A stretch of 64,000 bases of DNA from contig OZ025260.1 in NCBI GenBank assembly GCA_964019135.1, positions 37,863,373 to 37,927,372 of the forward strand, given 5' to 3'. Source of the DNA: Arenicola marina. Lineage: Eukaryota; Annelida; Polychaeta; Arenicolidae. Position numbers and translations under genes: made by a program. The notes beneath the pieces are model-generated. The model made no database searches. It had not been told where the DNA came from and saw only the letters and a list, made by a program, of their open reading frames with translations. Shown in pieces: positions 1 through 11,530 of this stretch (its first letter is position 1; each line of letters opens with the position of its first letter).

Positions 1-2200
1 CATAAATACTAGAACTGAAGTATAAATGATAAAAGATACCTCAGTTAAAGGAAAATAATGATTACTTCAATTTGAGTATGCGTCTCGACCTGATAAAGGC
101 TGCACAAGTATGGACAAGGATATTAAATCGGCATTAATGAATTTGAGTATAGAGTGTGGGCGGTTAGGAGTCAGCCTGGCTGTCAGGCTGTGCGCTGACC
201 GCTAGGCCTGCTACCAGGTAGTTCCATATATGTAACGCAGCTCGCTCCGATATGGGTCCAGTCGCGGATCTACGTTACATCCCCTTGCAATCTCTTTTCA
301 TTAGCAGAATCCCGCCCGAAATCTGGGCGGGCTTTACACGGTCATAAAACTACTTTTTCACCTCGATATCTAGCAATTAACTACATATTAACATAAAGTA
401 ACCTATTCTCTGTTAGTTGGTAAAAAAATCCAGTCGTGTCCTTACTCGATTTGTGTGCTTTGAAAACTTATTCGTTCGGCGAGCTGTTTTGGAGCTTTTC
501 TGCCTGCCGCTGGTGCCATGGTTTGATTGGGGTTCACGCGTACCGGAAGAAATAATCGTTGGGCGCGCGCACATTTTTGGTTGGGAAATGTAAAGTACGG
601 ATTTTACATCACATCAAACAGCATGTCATGGTAGTTTAACGGTCGTTTGTTTCAAATGGTCCGACTTTACCAGATCAGTGACATCGTTGCATTAAAATCT
701 TTGAAAGCATAACTTAAGTGGAAGTTCTTTCAGCGTTCCATTGATGTTTAATTTGCATTCAATACCATCTGAGCACTGAGCAAATGACAGCGGGAGGAGT
801 GTGGATCAGTCGGAATATTTTAAACCGTCAGTGACCCGGCGGCCGGGGGGAGGGTGGGGGGAGGGGAGGCCTCGTATACAAAGTTGGTGGGAGGGTTCCG
901 TGGGGTGCCTTGATACCTGAGAGAGTGGATTTTTGTGATGAAAAAGATATCCCTATAGCTATAGAGCCGATGTTTAAAAACTTCTGACCGGGGTGGAAGG
1001 GGGGGGGGGGTGGCTCTGAAAATGTGCGTTCATAGACGGGTTGCCGCAAAAGATTAAAAAGCCCCGACCGAGCGAATTTCGATGGTAAAACCTCGACCGG
1101 ATGGGGGGGGGGGGGGGGGGACTTTACCGCGGACCCCCCTATCCTAAACCGAGCAATGAATTAAATACCATCCCAGAGCCCAGCGGCGGCCCCGGCCCCG
1201 GCCCGTCACGGTGACAGTGGAGCATGCACGGGCCAACGGCAATGGCCAACGGCAAGTTGTTTGTGCAATTCTTGGTTTAACGCGAGGAGTAGGTAATTTC
1301 AGCTTCCGCCGTACGCCGAAGTTACGCTCGTCAGTCTTGCCCCCCCCCCCCCCGCCCCGTCCCGTCCGCACCTCCCGAGCTTGATACCAACAAACTAGGG
1401 GATCCAGTACAAACAGGCGGGGGGCACCAAATTCATTGTTGCTTAGGGATGTTTCAGAAAAGCGGGCGGGTGAGGACTCCCGCCCCTGTGTCAGCCCCTG
1501 CGCTCACTAATTTGTGGGTTTTGGCGGCATCAGGTGTATTCCCTTTGGAAAATGCCGGAAATATAGCAATTGATCCCGCTCCGACCGTCAGCTACCTTTA
1601 TTCCCGCCGGAGGGGGGGGGTGGTATTTTTCATCAAAATACAGCTTCAGAAATAAAATATTCCTAAAAAAAAGTAAATCCACAAAACCCACATTTCATAT
1701 GAGAACCAACATTAGAAGAGAACGTCTGGAAATTTTCGCTACATTTGGGCGGGTTCCCCATCAACCCCCTCCATACTATTCATCACGCAGGGGGACCCCG
1801 CGGCACGAAGCCAGCGAGGAGTCTTTCAGTTACGGCGAGCACACAATTTGTACGTTAGTGCGCACCGCTTCTCGGCAGGAAGTGCAACTGCAATCATGGC
1901 GGAGCTTGATTCGTTTTCGGTTGTTACTGGTGCAAAGTTGTTGTTTCTCGCGCTCCAGAACGTCTGACAACAATTCTACCGCGCAAAATTAGACGCTAAT
2001 ACCTTTTCCTTAAAGTTATATTGGTAAGAGAGCGCTGTACAATGTGTACATTCACTTAAGCGATGCAAAACGTCCCGGGTGTTGTCGTCGCTTCGCTCTG
2101 CTAATGAGCGGGATGCGCTTGGAAGTAAGACGCTGTTGGCGAGCCACAGCGGCTTGCTTGTAGGACTAGCTACCAGGCTACTGCGCCTGCGGTCCTTTCA

Positions 2201-2320
2201 GTTTTAGCCACAGGCGCTCAGATCAGTTGATACGAAGCCCGCCCGCCACAAGTAAATCTCTTTATTTACTTGTGGCGGGCGGGCTTCGTATCAACTGATC
2301 TGAGCGCCTGTGGTTTTAGC
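2201..2320. mobile_element. Near-perfect palindromic MITE with 8-bp target-site duplication
   Basis: The arms 2208-2257 and 2264-2313 are perfect reverse complements (50 nt each) around a 6-nt loop. The octamer GTTTTAGC flanks the element directly on both sides (2201-2208 and 2313-2320), leaving a 104-bp element that begins CACAGGCGC. An 8-bp duplication is typical of the hAT superfamily, so a non-autonomous hAT-like insertion is the best reading. The undecayed arms and intact duplication suggest a young copy. No coding capacity. Confidence 0.75.
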
Positions 2321-3610
2321 TGTTCAGAGTTGACAAAACTTACCTTAATGAGACATTATACTCACCAATGCAAGTTAGCAAACAAGCAACGAAGAAATTC
2401 TTCATATTGGCTGATTGGCAGAAGGATTTAAACACAAGGGATACTGTGTCTTTGACCGCAACCAAACTTTTATAAAGTGCTCAAATGTTTCTCCAGCGTT
2501 CTCACACGTCTCACTGCCCGTGCCCGAGCAGAAACAGAAGAAAGAGTCCCAATTGGTTTAAATAAGTAAAAACTAAATACTTGTCTTATGACGAAAGTAA
2601 CTGGAACAAATATTAAAAGGTAAAATTTGCTAAGCAAAATTTACTTTAATTGATAAAATACTTTGTTTATCATCATTTAATTTCATTTTAAATTTTATTT
2701 TCTGCCGAATACAGTATACTAAATACCAAAAAGTGCCGTATTATACCAAATAAGCGGTCAATGCACGCAATGCACCATATTATTACAAGTTCGTGATCAT
2801 GTTAACTATACTAAAAGTCGCAACAGAAACTCTCCGGACAACAAAATGTCCCGTTTACGAGAAAATATTCACTGATTCGAAGAAAAAAATACTTTCTGTG
2901 TGAACTTCAAATCGAGGCCTAATAAGTTTATGTCAACTTACGTTTCCTGAGACACTTGCAAATAAACTATAAGCAAATGTTGCTTTGCTGCACTTCGAAG
3001 CAGCCGATCGGCTTGATGGCGCCATTCACTGTTTACTGTGACGTCACTGGGCGATACCATTTACATCTTTGCAAGGGGTCATAGGTTTGAATTCCTTTGT
3101 AGTGTTTTATCATTAACCCTGTTTTTAAGCATTGACGCATACATAAAGTGACTCAGAGGGAACTTGAAATCAGTTTAGTATCAATTGAGGCTAAACTTGG
3201 ATTCATTGCGCGAAAGCAAACGCCTCCTGCAAAAGTGGGTACAGCAGATCAACCACTACCCCCTAACCATTGCATTCAACCTCGGTACCCTTGTCAAATG
3301 ACGCAATATGGACTTTGCCAACCTGACCTAGATTTTGAACCAATTAGGTGGCAGTTGGATGACCTTTACATTTGCGCGACTGACAAGAGAACGATAAAAA
3401 CAACATCGTCTGCTCTATTAAATAGCATGGCAGGTCATGTATTGTGAGGATAGGAATCGAACTGCAGATCGGATAAACAATTATTCAGACAAGCCCCAGT
3501 TCATAGGTAAGGAATATGCATAGATTTCGTCCTCAGCTCGTAGAGTAAACAAATAATCCGCAAATGTCGATGTCTGGAGAGTTTCCGTTTTGACTGTAGC
3601 TAAAGTACAC

Positions 3611-3802
3611 TAGACCGTTCCAGATACCCCAGGCGTTATATATCGTCAAAAATATACATTGCGTGTTACGGGTTAGAAAGCAGATTGTCGCATGCGTTTA
3701 CCATGCATGCCTATGGAGTTAGTTCAGGGGCCCGGCTTCCTTTTGTCAGGGGAAGGTTTGTTCTATGGCATTGTTATTCACAGAACAAACACACAAGATG
3801 TC
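3611..3802 (+). mobile_element. Truncated copy of the TAGACCGTTCC MITE family
   Basis: It starts with TAGACCGTTCCAGATACCCC and matches, in the same order, the element at 14932-15278: the terminal motif, a GGGTTAG block, a CCATGCATGC block, a CCCGGCTTC block, and the TTCTATGGCATTG and CACACAAGAT blocks. Homology ends near 3802, so the right end with its inverted terminal repeat is missing. It carries only one copy of the 15-bp unit that is amplified in the other copy. Confidence 0.7.
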
Positions 3803-4607
3803 TCCATAAACTTTCCTGTAATTATTATATTATAAAATGGAATCACAGCTTATATTTCACCAGATTAAAAACGGTTTAACAGTCCTATCTGTTCGGCTCC
3901 CCGTTCGACATTCCTGGTTGCTACTCAACAAGGCCACTTCAGCTAGTGCAATCGGATTGTATTGAAAAGACAATGTTTACAAGTCCATATAATCGCTTTA
4001 TAACAAGTTATAATCGGTACACATCTGGAACCAAGTTATATATTCTGTAAAACATATATCCCCGAATCAGATTTGTAACATATCTAGAAAAATAGATGCC
4101 GAACGATAATTATTTCTGCACTGTAGAACAGCAGCAAACCTATGGCCGCTTTCCTGCCACGTGCAGCGTTGTGACAGTCATTACGTTCGCCAGTTTATAT
4201 CAGCTGTTTTCTCTTCTTTTATTCCTCCATCTCGTTTTTAGAATGGTATTATTTGATATTCAGGATATTTATCTGTACAAAGTGTTTTTTTTAATTGTTG
4301 ACCTATGATAAACTGTTGAAAGTTATGCAGATATAAATCAATACTCGCCATGACGTCACGCACAAAAAAATTTTAGTTATAGCTTTAAATGGCTCGCCTT
4401 GCTGCCTAGTTGCCTAGGTGCACGTGCCACGTTTCTTGGCAACGATATATGGTACTGGCCAACTATATGTCTGCGGACAATGCTTTGCTTTGATCGTTGC
4501 ATGCGGAAATTAAACCAAAACAGCAGAGACAAGTCAACGCCTTACATTTAGATTGAGAGTTATTCAACTCGTAATAATAGTAACAGCGCGAGTTTTGCGT
4601 GGCTTTA

Positions 4608-4711
4608 GGCATTTTATTGGCCCATCATCAAGCAGTAGCAGCCCTTTATTTTCTTTATCCGCCCTGGCCGCAAGGGCTGCTGCAGCTTGATGTCGGGCCA
4701 AAAAAAATGCC
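4608..4711. repeat. Imperfect hairpin, about 40-nt arms
   Basis: The left arm from 4608 (GGCATTTTATTGGCCC) and the right arm ending at 4711 (GGGCCAAAAAAAATGCC) are imperfect reverse complements of about 40 nt with a roughly 25-nt centre. The shape fits a small decayed MITE, but I see no clear target-site duplication. Confidence 0.5.
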
Positions 4712-6126
4712 CAACGCCCGGTTAACTCGTGCTATTGTTATATTCACCTGCAAGCTCCCATTCGTTAGGTGGCGCCACGCAAGCTCTGCTTATACCGCTT
4801 TGTCGGTCGGGGGCAAATTTCAAGTCTTGAAAAACGGTCAAATCAGCTGTAATATCTTGCAATTTTATATTTTTCAAGAATTAAACAAAACTGACGAGCT
4901 CTGCGTATTTAATAAAGCAAAATACATATTGTACCATTTTGAAAACACAACTCAGGGCCCCAAGTTCGAGGTCAAAGGGGAAAACACATGTTTCTCGTCA
5001 CTGACCGCGTAATGCTAACCGCGCTGCAGACACGGCGGGTGGCAGCTCGTAGTCTGTTATATAAGGTATAATATATAGAACTACATAACGTAGTGAATTG
5101 GTTTGTGACCTTGTCTTCGGTTAAGTAACATTATAGCAATCTGAATAAAACAGTTAAAACTAACTTAAAGGGGAAGCCGAGACCAGCGATGAATTATTTT
5201 TCATTTAAACTGTAAAACTAAAGGAAGGATTTTACTCTAATGAAAGAGTAATCATCGATTGAACGTTAACCACTGCTCCCGTCATTGAGGTAGCGCATTG
5301 CAGCTGAAGATGAGGTGCGGGCCGATATTTCTCACTTCGCCCGCCTGCTTTCACGGTTCCTTGAGTTCCTTTACAAAACCAGATATGCACCTTCCACAGT
5401 TGAATTCATCATAGAACTAGAAACCTCTCCGTATCTGCTATCTGCTACTTATATGCACATGTACGCCATCACCCGCTCCCGTGACGTAGTGACCCGCGTA
5501 ATGTCCTTCATCCTGATTGGTTGATAGGAGGCCAGGGCGAATTAAATGTCTGCGCCCTCCGAAATTAAACAATAGGGGTTGTTAAGCCTAAAATATTTCG
5601 TACTCGTAGCTATATATTTTTTTCTTTATGGAAACGCGTCTTTAGACTATATATTCTCTCGTTGACACTGCTCTTAAAGCAATAAACTTACATGCGCCAT
5701 CTTAGATTTGTTACAGTTTAGAATCAAGACTAAAAGTATCTCAAAATTTATGATGCATAAGTTTTATATATCTTTGAGTCTGTAAAACAAACATTTCAAC
5801 ATAAAACTGCGCGGTTTATTTATATCACGCGCGGGCGTTATAGCGAGCCGCGGTCGACATCACACACAAACTAGCGAACTGCGAACCGGCGCGCAGGGAT
5901 ATAAAGCCGGCCACTAACTTCTGCTCCGTTGACCAAAATGGTTCTCTCCGGATAGCCCGCAGGCTTTCAGGATTTAAATTCGAGACAGAATGCACTTATT
6001 AGCATAGAGAAGAGGTTGGTAATACAACAAATTACGGAATATAGTGCTTTAAGTACGAAATTGACTTCCCCTTGAACCAACGATAGGCCTACTGGCATAT
6101 CTTAACCCCAAGTAAAGCACCCACAT

Positions 6127-6867
6127 TTGTTGGCGCAAGTGCCCCCAGGCAAGCCCGCTTCCCTAATGGCACAACGGTAACAGTGTTAAAATCCTTCGAC
6201 GTTAGTAGGGAATCGACTGCATAGCTTTTATTATAATGTGGGCGCGTACAATAATAGTGCTTACGTATTCTATATACCTTGTTCTATCATCTGACATCAA
6301 TAAAGTGTGTCGACATTAGGTTATTTCTGTTATATTTTCGCGAAGAAATGTTGTTGCACACAACTGTTCCCGACCAGCCGTCCGCCATATTTGTTTTGGG
6401 CGGATGCCGGTACCTGTGAATGCGACTTGGTTCCTCCTCCCTGTTAGCATATGACTCTCCGCTAGAGGGCCTTGTCAGTCGCTCACTTTGAACTTAAGGA
6501 CAACAGCAGCGCCCTCTTTCACGGGTCATTGACTGTTACAAAGTTTGGGACCCAGGCTACAGATGGTTCAAATGGTGGCGGGATTCGCCAGCTGGCGCTG
6601 CATATGCATGGCGGTTGGTAGGGAAATGTCGCATGCTCCAACATTTGTTCGCGAAAATATGAGTGCAACAATCTAGTGTTGACACACTTTCTTGTGTCAG
6701 AAGATAGAACAAGGTATATAGAATACGTAAGCACTATTATTGTACGCGCCCACATTATAATAAAAGCTACAGTCGATTCCCTACTAACGTCGAAGGATTT
6801 TAACATTGTTACCGTTGTGCCCCTAGAGAAGCGGGCTTGCCTGGGGACACTTGCGCCAACCACATTT
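6127..6867. mobile_element. Fold-back element with about 190-bp inverted arms
   Basis: About 190 bp from roughly 6127 (TTGGCGCAAGTG, then CAAGCCCGCTTC) recur in reverse complement from roughly 6670 to 6867 (GAAGCGGGCTTG, then CACTTGCGCCAA). The arms differ at scattered positions and enclose about 350 bp. No transposase reading frame is recognisable between them. This fits a non-autonomous DNA element or foldback transposon; the outer ends are approximate. Confidence 0.6.
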
Positions 6868-8376
6868 GAAGCAATGTGGCCGTGCCAAAATACAGACCCG
6901 GGCCTGAGTTTGGACCATCCCCACCACCCCTTTTCACAAGGACCCCCACCCCCTCCCTCCCATTTTGGTGGACCCCTCCTTTTTCGTTTACCCAACCCCC
7001 GCCCGGCCTTCCCATTTTTAATAATATTGTTTCCGCACCTAGCTACTAACCATTCCCTGAAAAAACATGCTCATTATTAATGAAGAATGAGAGAAGAATT
7101 ATCCCCAACTGTTGAAGGACAGTAAATCAAGAACTAAGCTAAAAACTTCGCGCACATCCATCGCAAGCTTTTTGATGACAGATTAGCCGGGCCAAGACAG
7201 TCTAGAACATCATCGTCTAGCATCGCCTTCTAAATGAAAATAGGCAAGGCATATCGGTAGGTCATTTGTCACAAATTCTTAGTAATATTTTATGATTCTT
7301 TTTTTAATCATTATCATAAAATAAGAGTATTAATGATATACCCATTGCTTATTGTCTGTGCTTCTAAGCACACATATTAATGCTAAACAATTTCATTCAT
7401 CAAGCCATTTCTATGATTTATTTAAAGAAAATTCAATAGAAAATGCAAGGATAAATGCATAATTTCAAATTCTATATGTAAGGAGCTTTAAGAATATAAA
7501 CTACTTCAGCTGATACAGTTTTTGTCGGTAAACATAAATTTAGTGCATGTGGAATTTTGTCAATGTAGTGCTTATAAATCAAATAGTAGCAAAGTAACAT
7601 AGGAGATGGACACCCAGAGTCATGGGTTTGCACCCGGGTACCTGCACTGATCTGGGGCACGTTTTATCCAAGTACATTTTGTCCCGGGATCTTCGATTCG
7701 ATTCGATGCCAATAGCCTTCATGTTACCTCTGGAAAGATCCTTAAACCTGAACTTTGGCTATCGAATTGTATTCTCGGCAATGAAACCCCAACATTTCAT
7801 TTTGAGAGACATTTCACTAACGTTTTTCGCCGACACGCATTATCGGTTGCCCTTGTTATTTTCGGTATTTTGTAACCTCTGAAGCACAACATAGCGAACC
7901 TGTCACCTAGGCCTAGCTACCTGTCTTTGCAAGATTATTGCAGATTTCATGCCTTGGAATCGGTGCTGATATAAAATCAAGATGATGCGATTAATGCCCA
8001 AAGAGCAAGTAGAACCGCAAGACGAAGAAAAGAAAGCGGCTCAAGCCGTTCGTCAAAACCTTGTTCTTTTCGCATTGTCCGTGGCGATAATAAGGGCAGG
8101 TGCGTGGCCGGTGACTTTGGCTTTGCCTTTGGCCATTTAGCTAGCATTACTACCCATTAGCTGATTAGATAAGTTAAAATGTGTGCCAATGGCAATGCAG
8201 ATTGTGTGCCAATGGCACTGCTTATCATATTTCACGTTTTTGCACAGACAGGCACAGTAATTCAATCAGGAATGCCATGCAGAACGGCCGAACTGCGAAA
8301 CGGCCGAGGTATTTAAGGGGGGTGGGGGGAAGGGGGGATGGGGTGGTTTGGTGGCGGGGTGAATGGGGTGGGGGGG

Positions 8377-9534
8377 GGGGATTGTCGAGCCCAAGCCGCC
8401 AGCGGATTAGTCTGCGCCTCGACGATTGGGTGTCTGGCTTGGCGTCGGCCCTGATGGCTTCGGCATCTGGTAGGGGAGGGGGGAGGGGGCATGGATTAAT
8501 CTGGTGTTTGGTGTCACTTTTGTTTGTGTTGCTGGCTTAGTAATTACTAAATTTTGGGGAATTGTCAACGGTCCCGTAACGAGCATAGATAACGTTCATC
8601 ACGCGGCCAGTAATGAGCATTGATAACGCGGAATTTGCACGCGGCCCGAAATATTTTTCACACGGAAACGCAGCTTCATTCATTCTGATTTCACATGATT
8701 TTCATTATTCAATAATAATAAGCAATGATAAAGCGGAAATTTGGTGTATCAGTTGGTTTATGCAGCGAAAGATAAGAGAGATGCATAAGTCTGCTATGTT
8801 TCAGACAAGGAATGATAGCCCCATATGCTGGACGTCCTTTTATACCCATTTTATCCATAACCCCAAAGAAGAAGCCAGGATTTAATTGCATGCCAATGTG
8901 ACCATGGAGTCAGAAAATATGTTACCGGACCGACCAGAAGCAGAGGCTTCACAAGTTGTTATCAAAGGCCGCTGTTGCTGATTGCTAAATCAGAATTGGG
9001 GCCTTGTGAATTAGGATTCACAAAAAGACTGAAAAATATTTCGGGCCGCATGGTGTTACTGTTATAGGTTGTTATCAAAGGCCACTGCACATGTGCCATC
9101 AAAAATACCAATCAAAAATTAAATGGCCATTGAGAAGGTATTGAGAAAGCCACGAAAATGAAAGCTCGTGAAATCGGAATGAATGAAGCTGAGTTTCTGT
9201 GTGAAAAATATTTCGGGCCGCATGCAAATTCCGCATTATCAATGCTCATTACGGGCCACGTGAATGTTATCCATGCAATTCCCCAAAATTTAGTGATTAC
9301 TTTAGAGGCCCGGCTGTGAAGATTCCTCCTAAAAAATCAGTAAATATTGGTCCCATCCCCGCCCCTCCACCTATACACACCCAGCAGCCAGCAACACAAA
9401 CACAATTGACACCAATCGCCAGCTTCATCCACCCCGAGCCAGACCCCCCCCTCCCCCAGCCGATGCCGAAGCCGACACCAAGCCAATCGTCGAGGCGCAG
9501 ACTAATCCGCTGGCGGGGGGCTCGACAACCCCCT
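8377..9534. mobile_element. Large fold-back element with arms of about 330 bp
   Basis: The left part (about 8377-8700) and the right part (about 9170-9534) are inverted copies. Shared blocks include the ATTGTCGAGC block, the CGCCTCGACGATTGG block, the CTAAATTTTGGGG block, the TTTCGGGCCGC block and the ATTCATTC region. The arms have diverged and contain small indels. The centre holds a short direct repeat (GTTGTTATCAAAGGCC near 8955 and 9067). No transposase is visible. The G-rich run at 8310-8380 lies just outside the left end. Confidence 0.6.
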
Positions 9535-9947
9535 CCTTTTTTTAGTATTCTACTATATATTGGAAATCTGATACATCGATCTATTTCGAGAAGATTTAAG
9601 ATTCTGGTATACAGCTTGTCAGGCAGTAATGAATCACTTCGCTGTTCACCATTGAACTATTTCTATTAAAAGCAACTACATGTAATAATTAAACCTATTT
9701 CAAAAATAATTACCTGCTGATGTAACATAAGTCTTAAAAATGCATGCACATGCATCCCTGTATCCCTCTGGTTTCAGGCCATGATCACTGTATTGGGAGT
9801 GATTATATCTACAGTTGCATGCATCCTTGCACACCCTAAAATATATAATTTTCTTCAAATGACAATGGAGTGACGTCACAATGAAAAAAGTACCAAGTGT
9901 TTTTTGTCAGCGGATTGTCATAGTACTTTTATCATGTGTTCGTCCTG

Positions 9948-10525
9948 TGCGCTGGACTATGGATCCATGCACTCAGCTATGGCTTAGTGCGCTCAACTAT
10001 GGATTCATGCTCTGGACTGGCTCCAGTTGCTGGGCTATGGCTCTGGGTGCTGGCTATGGCTATGGGTGCAGGCTATGGCTCTGTGCACTGGACTATGGCT
10101 CTGGGCACTGGCTATGGCTCTGGGTGCGGGCTATGGCTCTGTGCACTGGACTATGGCTCCAGGCGCAGGCTATGGCTCTGGGTGCAGGCTATGGCTCTGT
10201 GCTGGACTATGGCTCGATGCACTGGATTATGGTTTGGTGTGCTGGACTATGGCTTGATAAGCTGGACTATGGTTCTGGATGCTCTGGACTATGGCTCCAT
10301 GCGCTGCATTATGGGTATGGATCCATGCGCTCATTGCGCTGCACTATAGCTCGGTGCACTGGGTTATGGCTCTGTGCACTAGACAACGGCTCAATGCGCT
10401 GGACTAGGCTTGGCTCGGCTGCTGAAATATGGCTCTGGGCTCTGGACTAGGCTACTAACTTGGCTGCTGGACTATGGCTCTGGGCGCTGGAGTATGGATC
10501 CATGCACTGCACTATGGCTCATTGT
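9948..10525 (+). repeat. Degenerate minisatellite (CTATGGCTC family)
   Basis: Short units built on GGACTATGGCTC or GGCTATGGCTCTG with spacers of about 15 to 21 bp repeat through this stretch. The array has no stop codons in two forward frames, giving repetitive peptides rich in L-W-A-L-D-Y-G. I regard these open frames as by-products of the repeat. Confidence 0.75.
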
Positions 10526-10583
10526 CCCCCATTCAAACATTTCTAGGGCACTCACTGGTTCTACCAATGTTTACACTATTTTT

Positions 10584-10698
10584 TTACTTTAAATACACTT
10601 CCAGCAGTGAGCTCTTTACTCTGCTAGCACCAGCTCGAAAAACAGCAACTTCCATTTCAACAGGCCACTCTTGCCAAAGTGAATACATCTGTACACAA
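10584..10698 (-). CDS. Candidate terminal exon of an unidentified gene
   Basis: On the minus strand a plausible acceptor (TACCTCAG) precedes an open stretch ending in TAA at 10584-10586. One frame reads protein-like, with QMYSLWQEWPVEMEV followed by AVFRAGASRVKSSLLEV. A second frame is also open and stops at 10616, so the true frame is undecided. I do not recognise the protein. It lies just downstream, in the minus direction, of another candidate exon at 10729-10876, but the phases do not prove a join. Confidence 0.3.
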
Positions 10699-10728
10699 CT
10701 GAGGTAATGTTTACATAGCTGTATATAC

Positions 10729-10876
10729 CTTGAACCTTCAAGTAAATAATCAGATCCCTCCGTAAAGCAGAATTGCTGTTGTCATCCAAATTACGTTCGC
10801 TGCTTTCTCGGCAGTAGCGGATCAGTGATGCTAGTCTTTGCCGCCAAGCTTTAACACCAGGTAGCATGCAATGAAT
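10729..10876 (-). CDS. Candidate internal exon, unidentified protein
   Basis: On the minus strand this stretch reads IHCMLPGVKAWRQRLASL, then IRYCRESSERNLDDNSNS and ALRRDLIIYLK. It ends at a donor-like CAAG/GTATAT, with an alternative AAG/GTTCAA seven bases earlier. The acceptor (AATGAG) has a weak pyrimidine tract. The composition is protein-like, with no repeats. It may belong to a gene that also uses the candidate exons at 11216-11497 and 10584-10698. Family unknown. Confidence 0.35.
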
Positions 10877-11215
10877 CTCATTGGCCCAATATCAGTAGCA
10901 GTACTTCAAAAATATCAAAAGAAGCTATGAATTATTATACCACACTATAACTAGATGTAATATTAAATCGTCGACAACCTAATTTCAGATTTTTTAGTCA
11001 GTCCCTGCATTAAGATACCTGCTTCACTGTCAATACAGGCCGCTAGATGGCGTGATCGCTATTGTATAGTGATCCGTTACTGCCTAATACAATACCCTAC
11101 AACATAGACCGTTTTAGACGGGTTGTTGACGGAGAAGTCAGTTACACATGAAAAGAGCCTACATTTCTAAAAAGAATGAGCCTAAGATGATGCACCAGCC
11201 CCCTAGAAAACATTC

Positions 11216-11497
11216 TCAATCAAGCCTTAAACAAAAGTGATCCGCTAATGCCTGACAAACTGTAGCTAGTAGATCAATTGGATGGACTGCAATTATACTA
11301 TCTTCGTGATTGGTGTAAGTGATTTTAGTAGTAGTAAACCCTCTCTTAATTCTAAACTGCTCAGCATTACAAGTATTATTAGCTACCTCAAACTCCCAAT
11401 AGCTTCCTAGTCCTAGATTCATAATCCTATGCAGAATCATGCGACCCTCAAATTTGTGATCAGCCAAAATTTTCAATAAATAGCCATGTACTGTTGC
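11216..11497 (-). CDS. Candidate exon with protein-like frame, unidentified
   Basis: The minus-strand frame contains LLKILADHKFEGRMILHRIM, then NLGLGSYWEFE, and later KITYTNHEDSIIAVHPIDLL ahead of a stop at 11216. The possible acceptor AACAG at 11498 lacks a pyrimidine tract. An internal GAG/GTAGCT could be a donor leading to the 10729-10876 exon. Its position 34 nt beyond the stop of the 124-residue gene suggests either an alternative 3' end of that gene or a separate gene. I do not recognise the sequence. Confidence 0.35.
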   Translation of the reverse strand, partial: ATVHGYLLKILADHKFEGRMILHRIMNLGLGSYWEFEVANNTCNAEQFRIKRGFTTTKITYTNHEDSIIAVHPIDLLATVCQALADHFCLRLD

Positions 11498-11507
11498 TTT
11501 TGCTTAT

Positions 11508-11513
11508 TTTATT
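11508..11513 (-). promoter_or_regulatory. Poly(A) signal AATAAA for the 124-residue gene
   Basis: A canonical AATAAA on the minus strand lies 18 nt after the TGA stop of the small 3-exon gene. This supports 11531 as a genuine gene end with a very short 3' UTR. Confidence 0.5.
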
Positions 11514-11530
11514 GTAGTATCTCTTTCATT

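Larger units (their letters stand above)
1..10580. other. Gene-poor flank with fold-back elements; no gene recognised
   Basis: I found no reading frame here that looks like a conserved protein and no set of phase-compatible exons. Open frames of 60 to 190 codons are present, but they fall in G- or C-rich tracts, inverted repeats or the minisatellite at 9948-10525. The recognisable content is the hairpin element at 2201-2320, the partial MITE at 3611-3802, the imperfect hairpin at 4608-4711, and the fold-back elements at 6127-6867 and 8377-9534. Homopolymer G or C tracts lie near 1005, 1105, 1340 and 8370. A frame at 3148-3447 (about 99 codons) is not low-complexity, but I do not recognise it and it starts on a GTG codon. 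A weak inverted pair (AAGGGGAAG-type ends near 5170 and 6070) may mark another decayed element. Confidence 0.55.

Noticed and set aside
4599-5012. 137-codon forward frame
   Set aside because: It begins in an imperfect hairpin, shows no recognisable domain and has no supporting splice or regulatory context.
7616-7660. Possible pol III B box (GGGTTTGCACCC)
   Set aside because: It departs from the GGTTCGAATCC consensus and has no A box at the right spacing.
9881-10450. 189-codon forward frame rich in L, W, Y and G
   Set aside because: It overlaps the CTATGGCTC minisatellite; two frames are open in parallel and the peptide is periodic.
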